Shown here: positions 35,855 through 45,310 of the stretch, piece by piece | Layout of the letters: the number at the start of each line of letters is the position of its first letter | How positions within the stretch are numbered: the stretch's first letter is position 1 | NCBI GenBank assembly: GCA_030432565.1 | Contig: JAUIGV010000010.1 | Coordinates: 1 to 64,000 of the forward strand | DNA length: 64,000 bases | From: Verrucomicrobiia bacterium | GTDB taxonomy: Bacteria; Verrucomicrobiota; Verrucomicrobiia; Verrucomicrobiales; Akkermansiaceae | Reading direction: 5' to 3' | The notes under the pieces: model-generated | Told to the model about the DNA's origin: nothing | Database searches by the model: none | The model's input: only the letters and a program-made list of their open reading frames with translations | Translations under genes and position numbers: made by a program

Positions 35855-37137
35855 CGGCTGCCAATGCTCTCGATGGTTTGGAAGATGGCGGTGATCATGA
35901 GGTAGGCCATCGAGCCAATCAAAACCGCCATAACCAGCAAAACGGCCGGCATAATCAGAGCCATGATTGCCTGGAGGGAATTGTTGAGTTCTTTATCGAA
36001 ACGATCCGCCGCTTTCCGAAGGGATTTGTCGATCTTACCGGTCTGCTCACCCACCGAGACCATATCGATCAGCAGCGGGGAAAAGGCACCGGTTCGACTG
36101 AGCGAGGCAGAAAGTGATCGCCCATCGCCGACCCATTCGAGCATTTCACCAAGATGCTTTCGCAAGTAGAGGTTGGGGGTCGCGTCTTTCGTGAGTTCGA
36201 GAGCCCTCAAAAGTGGAAGCCCATTCCCCACGAGGTTTGCCATTGTTTCAAGAAATTGAACGTAAAAACGGTGTTCGATGACCCTGCCAAATAGCGGCAA
36301 TTTGAGTTTCACCCGATCCCATGTGGGTCGGTTCGCTTCGTTATCCTTCCACGCTTTGAAAAGGATCAAGGCCGCAGCGATGACTAAAATGAGAACGAGC
36401 CACCACTTCGTAAAAAAATCAGAAGCCCCCATAAGGAGCTTGGCTCCAAGCGGGACCTGACCACCCGCACTATTTTCAATCAAGCCGGTCAGCTGTGGAA
36501 TGAGCTGCGTCACGAAAACGATCCCCACTCCGATACCTGCGAGGACGAGGAAGCAGGGATAAATCAACGCGAGGACAACTTTTCCCTGCAGCTCTTGCAG
36601 CGTTTTGAGATAGTGCGCCTGACGCTCAAGAATGGTATCGAGTGCACCACTGGCCTCACCTGCGGCCGCAAGATTACAATAGAGCGACCCGAAGCTCGGG
36701 CTAACTCGCTTCAAAGCCGACGAGAAGCTGTTACCATCACGAACCAGTTGACGGATCTTGGAGGAGACCACCTTGAGATTTCCAAGTTCCTGCCGGTTTT
36801 CCATGGCCCTCAGGGCGGGCTCAAGCTGCAAACCGGCGGCCAACATGTCCGAGAGCTCTTCCGTGAAGAGGACAATCTCACCACGTTTCAGTTTGATTGG
36901 CCCTTCGGGAATGGCTTCTTCCTCTTTAGCCTTAGTTTTTCCGGCTGCAACTGCCGGAGAGCCCTTACCCGGCACTTTCTTCGGAGGAGCCTTGTCGACT
37001 ACCCCCTGGCTGATTGAGACTGGTTGCAATCCCTTTTTGCCAAGTTGGCGAAGTGCCTCACCTCGGTCCCCGGCATCAAGAGACCCCGTCACCACCGAAC
37101 CACTTCCGCTGAGCGCCTTGTAAGTAAAACTAGCCAC
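35851..37137 (-). CDS. Type II secretion / type IV pilus inner-membrane protein (GspF/PilC family)
   Basis: 428 residues. Starts with the usual SFTYKALSGSGSVVTGSLDAGDRGEAL. A basic linker with KTKAKEEE (about 55-75) precedes two T2SSF domains (about 88-210 and 290-415), each with the LxxGLxLxxAL motif, and three membrane helices. It forms the platform that the ATPase drives to add or remove pilins. It lies 23 bases after the pilB-like gene. Confidence 0.94.
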   Translation of the reverse strand: MASFTYKALSGSGSVVTGSLDAGDRGEALRQLGKKGLQPVSISQGVVDKAPPKKVPGKGSPAVAAGKTKAKEEEAIPEGPIKLKRGEIVLFTEELSDMLAAGLQLEPALRAMENRQELGNLKVVSSKIRQLVRDGNSFSSALKRVSPSFGSLYCNLAAAGEASGALDTILERQAHYLKTLQELQGKVVLALIYPCFLVLAGIGVGIVFVTQLIPQLTGLIENSAGGQVPLGAKLLMGASDFFTKWWLVLILVIAAALILFKAWKDNEANRPTWDRVKLKLPLFGRVIEHRFYVQFLETMANLVGNGLPLLRALELTKDATPNLYLRKHLGEMLEWVGDGRSLSASLSRTGAFSPLLIDMVSVGEQTGKIDKSLRKAADRFDKELNNSLQAIMALIMPAVLLVMAVLIGSMAYLMITAIFQTIESIGSR

Positions 37138-37160
37138 GTTTCTAAATCTTTAAGTTCCTA

Positions 37161-38870
37161 TTACTCGGCCCCCAAATCGGTCGCGGTCACCGAGACCACT
37201 TCTTCGATGGTAGTCACGCCCTTCATGACCTTGTGCCAACCATATTCCCTCATGGGCACGTAGCCATCCTTGATTGCCTGGGCCTTCAATGTTGGAGAAT
37301 CAGAATTCTTGGCGACAAGCTCTTCCATGGCGTGACCGATAAGAATTACTTCGTAGATGGCCAATCGTCCCGAGAAGCCGGTATTTCGGCACTTGTCGCA
37401 ACCAACCGGCTCATAAGCCTGTCCCGTGATTTGATCCGGGATTCCCAGTCGCATCCGCTGATCCTGTGGCACTTCCACCGGACGTTTGCAGTTACCGCAG
37501 AGGCGCCTCACCAATCGCTGGGCAAGAAACGCGCGGACCGAAGCTGCCACCAGGAACGGTTCGACGCCCATATCAACCAATCGACTAATGCCCCCGAGCG
37601 CATCGTTGGTGTGCAAGGTCGAGAACACAAGGTGACCCGTCAAGGACGCCCGGATTGCGATCTCTGCAGTCTCAAGGTCACGAATCTCACCAAGCATCAC
37701 GATGTTCGGATCAGCTCGCAGAATCGACCGGAGGCCGCTCGCAAAGGTCAACCCGATCTCACTCTTCACCGCGATCTGCATCACCCCCTCGAGTTTATTC
37801 TCAACCGGATCCTCGATCGTGACGATACGGGTATCGGAAGTGTTCAACTCACTTAAAAAGGAATAAAGACTGGTTGATTTACCGGAACCCGTTGGGCCGG
37901 TAATCAAAATAATTCCGTTGGGAAGACTAAGGATACTCTTAATCTTTTTTAGCACGAAGTCTTCCATCCCAAGGAGTTCCACGTTGAACTTCTCTTGGTT
38001 CAAAAGACGCAAACTGACCGACTCACCTTCCACCGTTGGCACTGTGGCGACACGAACGTCGATCGAGGCTCCCTCGAATTGAAGGTTGATCCGACCATCC
38101 TGGGGAAGCCGACGCTCGGCAATATCGAGCTTGGACATGATCTTAAGACGGGCGATCACTGAAGACTGAAGCGACTTGATCTGATCAGGGACGGCAATAT
38201 CGATCAACCCACCATCAACGCGGTAGCGAATCCGGAGATTGTCCGCCAAAGGCTCCACGTGAATATCCGTGGCCTTTTGATCAAGGGCTTCACGGATAAT
38301 TTGGTTCACAAACTTCACCACGCTGGCCTCCTCGTCCTCGACCTCGTCAATGACGCTGGCTTCGTCTTTCATCTCGAGATTATCGAGATCAAGATCGCGC
38401 CCTTCGAGAAGCTGTTCAAAGGTATCGGCACCAACCCCGTAAAGTTTTCGAAGTGCCTCGTGCACCCGACGGCGAGAGGCCATATGCCAAACAATCGGCA
38501 TGTCGATCGCCTGCGCCGCCGCTTGCCGGGCCATCAGATTCAGCGGATCGTAAGTCGCCATGTGCAAACGGGCGTTTTCGCCTTCGCCCTCGATCTCGAG
38601 TGGAAGAACGCGATGCTTCAGAGCGACCTGTGGCCCGCAAGCAGCCCGGAGCGGCAGTGGACTTTCGAACGCCGCAATCTCGGCAAGCCACTCCATATGA
38701 AGATCCTGTGAGAGGTGCTCCATATAGGGCTCCTCGTCAACCAGACCACTGTCCAGAATATCATCGAGAGGGGAACTTTGGCGATGGCTGGCTTCGTCCA
38801 CCGCTTCTTGGAGGGCGGGAAGATCAGTGCACCCTGTTTCGCGGGCAGGCTTGAGAAGGAGCTCGGTCAT
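37161..38870 (-). CDS. Type II secretion / type IV pilus assembly ATPase (GspE/PilB family)
   Basis: The chosen start is the ATG at 38870 (MTELLLKP), giving 569 residues. A longer frame to 39011 would run into the 6S RNA candidate and is unconserved. It has an MshEN-type N-domain, then the ATPase with Walker A GPTGSGKSTS, the Asp and His boxes (DIHVEPL; LGEIRDLETAEIAIRASLTGH) and a tetracysteine zinc site (CGNCKRP...CDKCRNTG). It powers pilin polymerisation or pseudopilus secretion. Pilin genes and a PilT retraction ATPase are not in the window. Confidence 0.94.
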   Translation of the reverse strand: MTELLLKPARETGCTDLPALQEAVDEASHRQSSPLDDILDSGLVDEEPYMEHLSQDLHMEWLAEIAAFESPLPLRAACGPQVALKHRVLPLEIEGEGENARLHMATYDPLNLMARQAAAQAIDMPIVWHMASRRRVHEALRKLYGVGADTFEQLLEGRDLDLDNLEMKDEASVIDEVEDEEASVVKFVNQIIREALDQKATDIHVEPLADNLRIRYRVDGGLIDIAVPDQIKSLQSSVIARLKIMSKLDIAERRLPQDGRINLQFEGASIDVRVATVPTVEGESVSLRLLNQEKFNVELLGMEDFVLKKIKSILSLPNGIILITGPTGSGKSTSLYSFLSELNTSDTRIVTIEDPVENKLEGVMQIAVKSEIGLTFASGLRSILRADPNIVMLGEIRDLETAEIAIRASLTGHLVFSTLHTNDALGGISRLVDMGVEPFLVAASVRAFLAQRLVRRLCGNCKRPVEVPQDQRMRLGIPDQITGQAYEPVGCDKCRNTGFSGRLAIYEVILIGHAMEELVAKNSDSPTLKAQAIKDGYVPMREYGWHKVMKGVTTIEEVVSVTATDLGAE

Positions 38871-38966
38871 GTGTGGAATAAGTATCGATAAAACGCTCGC
38901 TGTGGAAAGTTCTGTCTGTGCGAATGTCGATGAATTCAAACTTTTCGCAAGCATCGTGATTTTCGT

Positions 38967-38995
38967 TTGCGCAATTGGCGCCAGAAGACTACTCT
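38967..38995 (+). promoter_or_regulatory. Candidate promoter of the 6S RNA gene
   Basis: Plus-strand TTGCGC (38967-38972), 17-base spacer, TACTCT (38990-38995). A start about 7 bases on falls at 39002-39003, exactly where the predicted RNA closing stem begins. That agreement is the main support. Confidence 0.45.
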
Positions 38996-39002
38996 CATGC
39001 AT

Positions 39003-39175
39003 CTGCCTCATACGCCAGAAGTGGTTGATTGGCCGACCCGATATTATTAAAAATGGGGGTGGCCCCGGAGAGTCAATGTCATGCCTTCACTGGAAGACAG
39101 CGACTTGATGGATACCCCCAACCTATTGGGCTTCGGGAATGCGGCTCATGCGCCACGGACGGTGAGGCAGTAAAC
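39003..39175 (+). ncRNA. ssrS: Candidate 6S RNA
   Basis: The stretch folds as one long interrupted rod. The closing stem CTGCCTCA (39003-39010) pairs perfectly with TGAGGCAG (39163-39170). Inside it pair 39021-39024 with 39153-39156, 39032-39034 with 39143-39145, and CCCGA (39037-39041) with TCGGG (39133-39137). A symmetric bubble of 13 bases on each side follows (39042-39054, containing TATTAT; and 39120-39132). An apical arm opens with GGGGGT/ACCCCC (39055-39060/39114-39119). A rod of this length with a central bubble that mimics an open promoter is the hallmark of 6S RNA, which binds the housekeeping RNA polymerase. No covariance search was run. The same pairing could form on the minus strand, but promoter and terminator placement favour plus. 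Confidence 0.62.
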
Positions 39176-39177
39176 TT

Positions 39178-39207
39178 AAAACCCGCTCTGTTATGGAGCG
39201 GGTTTTT
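39178..39207. terminator. Bidirectional Rho-independent terminator
   Basis: AAAACCCGCTC (39178-39188) pairs with GAGCGGGTTTT (39196-39206) around a seven-base loop. A run of T follows on both strands. On plus it lies 8 bases after the 6S RNA closing stem. On minus it follows the 39227-41833 gene by 20 bases, so it probably serves both. Confidence 0.85.
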
Positions 39208-39226
39208 CGTTCTCCGGGACTTGCCA

Positions 39227-41833
39227 CTACCGGACCGGAAACTCTCCGGATTGGAACCGGCGACGCTGTTGGTGGAGCTCCCAGCGGCTTGAGGCACGAC
39301 CTAAAACCTCGTTTTTTATGGAGCGGGCGCTCCACTTCAAGGCCTCTCCCCGGTTCTTGCGGGCAAAATACACCTCGCCCATGGTGTCGAGATAAGCTGC
39401 CGACTGGGGCCTCATCTCCAAAGCCACCTTCAGGTATTCCTCGGCCTCATCCAGGCAACGATTCGCCCGAGATGCCAACCAGGCGAAGTTGTTGTAGGCA
39501 TTGTCATCTTTCGGGAACATCCGGATCACCTCGCGCGCAAATTCCGCCGATTCGGCAAAAAGCTGGTCGTGCAATTCGATCAAACCGACCTCCCGAAGCA
39601 GCGGAAAGAGCTCATTGGCGAGATAACCATCCCGGGGGAGAATCCGGTGGGCTTCTGAAAAAGCCTTCACCGCACCGCTAATATCATCGTTCTCCATTGC
39701 AACCGCGCCCCGGGCCACAAGAACCTGGAATCGATCCCTCATCAAAAAAATCCCCCCGGTCAAACCTGCGTAACTTGATACCACCGAAGCGACCTCGCGA
39801 TACGCCAATGCTTCACGCCATTTGCCCAACGTCGCCGCCCCAGCGGAGAGCCCCTCGACGACATCGTCAATCCCGCTGTAGTCGCCGGGAACAGGAATGA
39901 TCTCGCTCCTCAAAAGCGCCGCCCGCAAGCTTTGGTGGCTCTGATCGAGAAGCCCCACCCGGAGCTGCTGTGCTGCAATCGCCTCGAGTTCCTCCACTGT
40001 CCCTGACGAAAGAATTCGCGAGCGTTCAATCACTTCCTGCCATCCTTCCTTGCGCGCCAATTGGAAGGCGAGCCCCCTTTGCATCATGAAAATGGAACTC
40101 ACAGACCCTGGTTCGAATTCCACCCGCTCCAAACAGGAAATGGCATCATCAACCCTGCCTCCGTCCAGCGCGATGAGGTAACGGAGGAAATTGTTGTCAA
40201 ATCCGAGATTGGCCTGTTCTTCACAGACACGAAGTAAATCATCCTCCCGATTGCGGTATTGAAGAATCTGAAACATGTTCTTGAGGCCATCGAGAGCATT
40301 TTCTGATTTGAGGATGAACGAAACGACCTGATTGAAGACTTCATCGTATCTCTCGGGAGTCACCAACAAGTGACGATTGGAAAATGAACACGTCAGCGCC
40401 AGCCGTTCGCGCATCGGAATCTCCGGCATCATTTCGCCGAGAAGATTGAAGGCCCAAACATGCTCTTCATCACTGTAAAGCATCTCACCCAAAAAGACCG
40501 AAGCGGTCGCCTCGTGCTCTTCAATCTCATTGGCAACCGCAGTCACCACCGCGAGCGGGGCCGAGAAATACATCTCGCGGGCCAAGGCAGAATGACTGAT
40601 GTCGGGTTTCCCTCTGGCGGCATCAAACACGGCCAAAGCCACTTTCCCGGCGTCCCCGACTCTCCCTCGTCCTTCTAGAAATTCCACTGCCGCAATCAAG
40701 CGATCAGTCTCGATCCCGCGCCCTTCGTTTTCCAACTCACCCGCGACCTTGGGAGAATGGGCCGCGATCCAGGCCTCAAGTTTCGAGGAATCCGGAACAC
40801 CAATAAGGTCCTGTGCCTTCACGTAATCCTCCTGCATCAGATAATAGCTAATCTTGACTCCCAGATAACTCTCTCCCAATCCTTCAATGACTTCGTTACC
40901 CCTGCCCATGCGGAATAAATTCATCCGGGCCTCGCGCTCCTCGCTGTCCTGCTTGCTCAGATAGAGAACCGACTCGTAGGCCTTCTGCCTGACTTCCACA
41001 TCCCCTCTGTGATCGGCAAGGGTCCACTTGATGTAATTCTGCATCGGCAAACCAAGTTTCCCGATTTCCAGGAGATACTCGAAGTAGGGCTCATGATCGC
41101 CTTCCACCAGCGCCGCAAGCACCTCGGCGGGACGATCGCCCAATCTCACGGCCTCTTTTCTAAGCAAAGCGGCATCTCCTTTCACCCGCAGATACGCCAG
41201 ATAACGTTCCGAATTCTCCGCCCCCCCTTCTTTTCGAAGGCGCTCCAATTCCTGATCCAGGCCACCCGTCACATCAAGAAGATGCCCAAGTCGGATCATG
41301 TGATCGTACTTCTCGCTCAAACCAAGAGTCTCCTTTGCCTCATCAAACTGATCGTCATTCAGATAATTCCGGACGATTCGAGGCATGTCCTGGGCAATCA
41401 TGACATCCATTCGTGAAACGACTCGAGTACTCTGCTCGCCCCGACGCAACCTCAGGATAAAATCAAACTCCTCGAGCGAGCGTAGTTTCTCAAGCACGGC
41501 AATGCGACCGCGAGGCGACGACTCCAAATACTGATCAATCAACGCCACCACCTCCTCCGGAGTATCCGGAGTAATTCCAAGGCGAAGCTTTTGACTCACA
41601 ACGGATGCCCGCGCCGCAATCTCCGGGTCTTCGGATTTAGAAAGTTCTTCGAGAAAAGAAAGCGCATCCTCCCCACGCTCCCAGACTTCACGCATTGCCT
41701 TCACGCGAACCTCGTAGTCCTGAGACCCCAGGGCCTTGCCCCATTTCGCCTTCTGGCCGGGAGTGATTTCCAATGCCGAAACCAAAAGACCCGATGCAAG
41801 AAGCAGGTTTAGAAAAACGATGACCTTACTCAT
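39227..41833 (-). CDS. Large exported HEAT/TPR repeat protein
   Basis: About 868 residues from the ATG at 41833, which gives a clean signal peptide (MSKVIVFLNLLLASGLLVSA). A 15-residue upstream extension was rejected. The first 100 residues include HEAT-like helices (EVRVKAMREVWERGEDALSFLEEL). Most of the rest is helical repeat sequence, and a clear tetratricopeptide run lies near the C-terminus (AVKAFSEAHRILPRDG, DNAYNNFAWLASRANRCLDEAEEYLKVALEMRPQSAAYLDTMGEVYF). It probably acts as a periplasmic scaffold. Its partner is not evident. Confidence 0.82.
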   Translation of the reverse strand: MSKVIVFLNLLLASGLLVSALEITPGQKAKWGKALGSQDYEVRVKAMREVWERGEDALSFLEELSKSEDPEIAARASVVSQKLRLGITPDTPEEVVALIDQYLESSPRGRIAVLEKLRSLEEFDFILRLRRGEQSTRVVSRMDVMIAQDMPRIVRNYLNDDQFDEAKETLGLSEKYDHMIRLGHLLDVTGGLDQELERLRKEGGAENSERYLAYLRVKGDAALLRKEAVRLGDRPAEVLAALVEGDHEPYFEYLLEIGKLGLPMQNYIKWTLADHRGDVEVRQKAYESVLYLSKQDSEEREARMNLFRMGRGNEVIEGLGESYLGVKISYYLMQEDYVKAQDLIGVPDSSKLEAWIAAHSPKVAGELENEGRGIETDRLIAAVEFLEGRGRVGDAGKVALAVFDAARGKPDISHSALAREMYFSAPLAVVTAVANEIEEHEATASVFLGEMLYSDEEHVWAFNLLGEMMPEIPMRERLALTCSFSNRHLLVTPERYDEVFNQVVSFILKSENALDGLKNMFQILQYRNREDDLLRVCEEQANLGFDNNFLRYLIALDGGRVDDAISCLERVEFEPGSVSSIFMMQRGLAFQLARKEGWQEVIERSRILSSGTVEELEAIAAQQLRVGLLDQSHQSLRAALLRSEIIPVPGDYSGIDDVVEGLSAGAATLGKWREALAYREVASVVSSYAGLTGGIFLMRDRFQVLVARGAVAMENDDISGAVKAFSEAHRILPRDGYLANELFPLLREVGLIELHDQLFAESAEFAREVIRMFPKDDNAYNNFAWLASRANRCLDEAEEYLKVALEMRPQSAAYLDTMGEVYFARKNRGEALKWSARSIKNEVLGRASSRWELHQQRRRFQSGEFPVR

Positions 41834-41914
41834 AATGATTGAACGAACCAAAGGTGCTATTTTTTCCCAACCACGCAAGAAATCATCCGAGAAGTTCGCC
41901 CGGTGGGATTTTAA

Positions 41915-42145
41915 CTACCCGCGGCCACGAATCAGCCGAATCAGAAGGAAAATCACAAAGAGTCCCACCAGAACTCCCGACAGGATCAGGGAATACTTCG
42001 AAACTGGAAAAACCTCCTCAAAAATCCCGAACTCCACCAACTTGGTCTCATATTCGGGCGCAATAAATTTCCCCAGAATGAAGAAAATACCGGCAGACGC
42101 CAAAAGGCCCCACGTGACTGACAACTGACGTTTTTTCATTTTCAT
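41915..42145 (-). CDS. Small two-helix membrane protein
   Basis: 76 residues from the ATG at 42145, whose first bases overlap the mnmE stop (ATGA arrangement). Membrane helices lie near 9-28 and 49-70, with a basic C-terminus (IRLIRGRG). No known family. The coupling with mnmE argues that it is a real gene. Confidence 0.7.
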   Translation of the reverse strand: MKMKKRQLSVTWGLLASAGIFFILGKFIAPEYETKLVEFGIFEEVFPVSKYSLILSGVLVGLFVIFLLIRLIRGRG

Positions 42146-43473
42146 TTCCCGATACAAAAGTTCCCAAAAATCTCGCCCAATATCTCCTCCGTATCAACCA
42201 CTCCGGCAATTTCACCGACCGCAGTGAGGGATTCCCGTAAATCCAGAGCGGTAAATTCGGGTTCATCACCCGCCCGTAAAGAGGCAATCGCCTTCGACAG
42301 GGAGGCCCGCGCTCGCGTGAGGCAGGACTGATGCCTCGCATTAACTGCCACCGAGTGATCCCCCCAATGGGCTTCGTCAAGCGACAGCAATTCAGCAATT
42401 GCCCTTTCCAGATCCTCGAATCCAACGCCAGACTCACAGGAGATTCGCAGCCCCTCCACCTGGGCCCAGCTTGGATCCTCCCGGTCGGATTTGTTCAGAA
42501 TTTGCAGCGATCGCGCGCCCTCGGGAACCTTCATCTCAACCGATTCCGAAAACGGTTCACTGAGGTCACGAATCACCAAAACCAAATCAGCCCGCGCCAC
42601 CTGCCCATGGGTCATTGCGATTCCTTCCTGCTCGATTTCATCGCTCGATTCCCGGACTCCGGCGGTATCGATCAGTCGAAGTGGAATCCCCCGCAGATTG
42701 ACCACCTCCTCGATGGTGTCGCGGGTCGTTCCCTCCTGCGAACTCACAATGGCGCGCTGATATCCCAGGAGACGATTCAACAAGCTCGATTTGCCAACAT
42801 TCGGTTTCCCGAAAATTACCGTCCGCACTCCCTCCCGCAAAATCCGCCCCTGATCAGCGGTTGCCAGGAGCCCGTCAATCGCAGCCGACTGTTCTTCCAG
42901 TGTCTTGCAAAGCGCCTCGCCAACTTCCGGATCAATATCCTCCTCCGGAAAATCAATATAGGCTTCCAAATGCGCCGTCGCCCCCAGTAAACTGCTCCGA
43001 ATCTCCTCACAAGTTCGTCCCAACCGACCTTCCAACTGTTCATTTGCCGAGCGCAATGCCAGCGAAGTTTGCGCTGAAATCAGATCCATAACCGCCTCGG
43101 CCTGGGTCAGATCCATTCGACCATTCATAAAGGCCCGCTGGGTGAATTCCCCCGGACCTGCGGGAGCCGCCCCCGCTTCCACAAATCGCTCCAAAACCCG
43201 CCGGGTTACGACAATTCCGCCGTGCCCCGTAAACTCGACTACATCCTCACCCGTGTAACTTGCCGGCCCCGCAAAGGTGAGGACCAGACCTTCATCGATA
43301 ACGCGACCTTCGTGGTCCTGGATCAAACGCAAGCCAGCACGTCGCGGTTCGGGGAGGCTCCCCCCCTTGATCACCGCACCAGCGATCTCGAACGCGCCAG
43401 GACCCGACAAACGAATCACGGAAACCGCTCCCATTCCGGGGGGGCTGGCAATCGCAACAATGGTCCCGGACAT
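42142..43473 (-). CDS. mnmE: tRNA uridine-5-carboxymethylaminomethyl modification GTPase
   Basis: 443 residues. With MnmG it modifies the wobble uridine of certain tRNAs. The N-terminal folate-binding domain starts TIVAIASPPGMGAVSVIRLSG. The G domain has GKPNVGKSSLLN, a TTRDT switch, DTAGVRE and NKSD. The protein ends in FCIGK with the conserved catalytic cysteine. Length is slightly below the E. coli form but complete. It is 5 bases downstream of hisC. Confidence 0.97.
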   Translation of the reverse strand: MSGTIVAIASPPGMGAVSVIRLSGPGAFEIAGAVIKGGSLPEPRRAGLRLIQDHEGRVIDEGLVLTFAGPASYTGEDVVEFTGHGGIVVTRRVLERFVEAGAAPAGPGEFTQRAFMNGRMDLTQAEAVMDLISAQTSLALRSANEQLEGRLGRTCEEIRSSLLGATAHLEAYIDFPEEDIDPEVGEALCKTLEEQSAAIDGLLATADQGRILREGVRTVIFGKPNVGKSSLLNRLLGYQRAIVSSQEGTTRDTIEEVVNLRGIPLRLIDTAGVRESSDEIEQEGIAMTHGQVARADLVLVIRDLSEPFSESVEMKVPEGARSLQILNKSDREDPSWAQVEGLRISCESGVGFEDLERAIAELLSLDEAHWGDHSVAVNARHQSCLTRARASLSKAIASLRAGDEPEFTALDLRESLTAVGEIAGVVDTEEILGEIFGNFCIGK

Positions 43474-43478
43474 TCAGT

Positions 43479-44573
43479 TTAGCTGGCAAGGATCTTGTCC
43501 AACTCGACGAGGCATCGTTCGTTCTGATCCGGTGTTCCAATGGAGATCCGAACCCACTCGGGAAGCTTGTAGCCTCTCATGGCCCGGACAATCACTCCCT
43601 TTTTCAAAAGCCCGGAGAAGACCCGATCCCCGTCGCCTACATTCACAAGTACGAAGTTTGCATGACTCGGGACATACTCCCAACCACGATCCGCAAAGGC
43701 CGATTCAAAGAAGGTGCGCCCGACCGCGTTATTTTCCACCGTCGCCGAGATATGTTCCTCATCTTGGATCGAGGCGAGCGCTGCGGCCTGGGCAATCGCA
43801 TTGGCATTGAAGGGTTGGCGGGAGCGGTTCAGCAAACCCGCGACTTCAGGATTGGTGATGCCATACCCAATTCTCAAAGCGGACAAGCCCTGGGCCTTCG
43901 AAAAGGTTCTCATGACACAGACATTGCGTCCCTCCTTCACATAACGGATGGCGTCCGGAGCGTCTTCGAGAAACTCGTGATAGGCTTCATCAAAGACGGC
44001 TACAACATGATCCGGCAATCCCGCCATGAATCGATCAATCTCTTCCTGCCCGACCAGAGTTCCCGTGGGATTGTTTGGATTCGCAATAAACACCAAGCGA
44101 GTCTCCGGGGTGATCGCTTCGAGCATCGCATCAAGATCGTGCACGAATCCCGGGTCCGGAACCTCAATATAATCCGCGCCGAAAAGCGTCGCCATTAACT
44201 TGTAAACAACGAAGGCGTGCTCTGCCGCAATCAAGCCGACACCGGGCTTCAAAAAGGAATGGCAAAGCAACTCAATGATCTCATTGGAACCATTCCCAAG
44301 CACGACATTCTCAAATGCCACCCCGTGCTTTTCCGCCAATGCAGTCCGCAAACGATACCCACCGCCATCAGGATAAATGTGGGCGTTCTCGATCGCCTCG
44401 GCCATGGCCAGCTTCGCCTTGGGCGAGGGTCCGAGAGGATTTTCGTTGCTGGCGAGCTTAACGATTTCATCGGGCTTGAGCCCAAGCTCCCGCGCCGTCT
44501 CCTCAATGGGTTTCCCCGGCTCGTAAGGCACCAAATCGCAAACCCACTGATTTCCGTAACCCGTAATACTCAT
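43479..44573 (-). CDS. hisC: Histidinol-phosphate aminotransferase
   Basis: 364 residues, fold type I PLP enzyme. Motifs: KLASNENPLGPSPKA, GNGSNEIIELL, ANPNNPTGT, FDEAYHEF, and the PLP lysine in TFSKAQGLSALRIGYG. It makes histidinol phosphate in histidine synthesis and may also act on aromatic amino acids. No other his gene is near. It leads the run hisC-mnmE-small membrane protein. Confidence 0.94.
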   Translation of the reverse strand: MSITGYGNQWVCDLVPYEPGKPIEETARELGLKPDEIVKLASNENPLGPSPKAKLAMAEAIENAHIYPDGGGYRLRTALAEKHGVAFENVVLGNGSNEIIELLCHSFLKPGVGLIAAEHAFVVYKLMATLFGADYIEVPDPGFVHDLDAMLEAITPETRLVFIANPNNPTGTLVGQEEIDRFMAGLPDHVVAVFDEAYHEFLEDAPDAIRYVKEGRNVCVMRTFSKAQGLSALRIGYGITNPEVAGLLNRSRQPFNANAIAQAAALASIQDEEHISATVENNAVGRTFFESAFADRGWEYVPSHANFVLVNVGDGDRVFSGLLKKGVIVRAMRGYKLPEWVRISIGTPDQNERCLVELDKILAS

Positions 44574-44629
44574 GGCGCGAAGCTAGCGGACTTCCCCTCC
44601 ACCGCAAGCCCGATTGGAAGCAAGCCTCA

Positions 44630-45310
44630 TCAAGCCTTCACTCCGGTATAAATCGAAGCGATCCCGCCGCTCAGTGGACGGCACTGGCAGTCCCGAAAAT
44701 CGGCATTCTCAAAAAGCCCTATCATTTTGTCGCCGTAGGGAAACTCTCCGATCGAACCGGCGAGATATTGATAAGCGCCACCCTGACCGGTCAGCAAGCC
44801 TGCAACTTTTGGCAGCACCTTGTTCAAATAGAAACCATAAGGTTTTTTGAGAAATCCGCGGGGTTGAGAGAAATCGAGCACGAGCAAGTGGCCGCCCGGC
44901 TTGATCACCCGGCCCATCTCGCGAAGCGCCTCCTGCCAATTTTCCATATTCCGCAGACCAAAGGCCACCGTCACGACATCAAAGGTGCCATCCTCAAAGG
45001 AAAGATTCATGGCATCCTCGACCTGCGTCTTCTGAACCCCCCCCTTCGTGGCGTGAGCCAGCATTTCGGGACAAAAATCCGTTCCCAGAACCCTGGCATC
45101 GGGACACTTCTTCTGAATCTCAAGCGCGAGATCACCCGTTCCCGTCGCGACATCAAGCACGTGTTCCGGTTTCCAATCCCGAACAATCCGCCCAACCTTC
45201 TTTCGCCAGAGGATATCCGTCCCCATACTGAGAACGTGGTTGGTCATAACGTATCGGTCCGCGATCTTGGCGAACGCTCCTTTGACGAATTTGGGGTCTT
45301 GTCCGCTCAT
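44630..45310 (-). CDS. menG: Demethylmenaquinone methyltransferase (UbiE/MenG family)
   Basis: 226 residues, SAM-dependent. The signature FAKIADRYVMTNHVLSMGTD opens the protein, the SAM loop is VLDVATGTGDLALEI, and LRNMENWQEALREMGRVIKPGG is the second family signature. It methylates demethylmenaquinone, the last step to the quinone used by complex I and other chains. It overlaps the GNAT gene by 4 bases. Confidence 0.93.
   Translation of the reverse strand: MSGQDPKFVKGAFAKIADRYVMTNHVLSMGTDILWRKKVGRIVRDWKPEHVLDVATGTGDLALEIQKKCPDARVLGTDFCPEMLAHATKGGVQKTQVEDAMNLSFEDGTFDVVTVAFGLRNMENWQEALREMGRVIKPGGHLLVLDFSQPRGFLKKPYGFYLNKVLPKVAGLLTGQGGAYQYLAGSIGEFPYGDKMIGLFENADFRDCQCRPLSGGIASIYTGVKA

Noticed and set aside
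38871-39011. N-terminal extension of the pilB-like gene by 47 codons
   Set aside because: The extension is unlike family N-termini and would overlap the 6S RNA candidate and its promoter. The ATG at 38870 gives a normal start.
42331-42990. A 219-codon plus-strand frame opposite mnmE
   Set aside because: mnmE is unmistakable on the other strand, and this frame has no domain and no start context.
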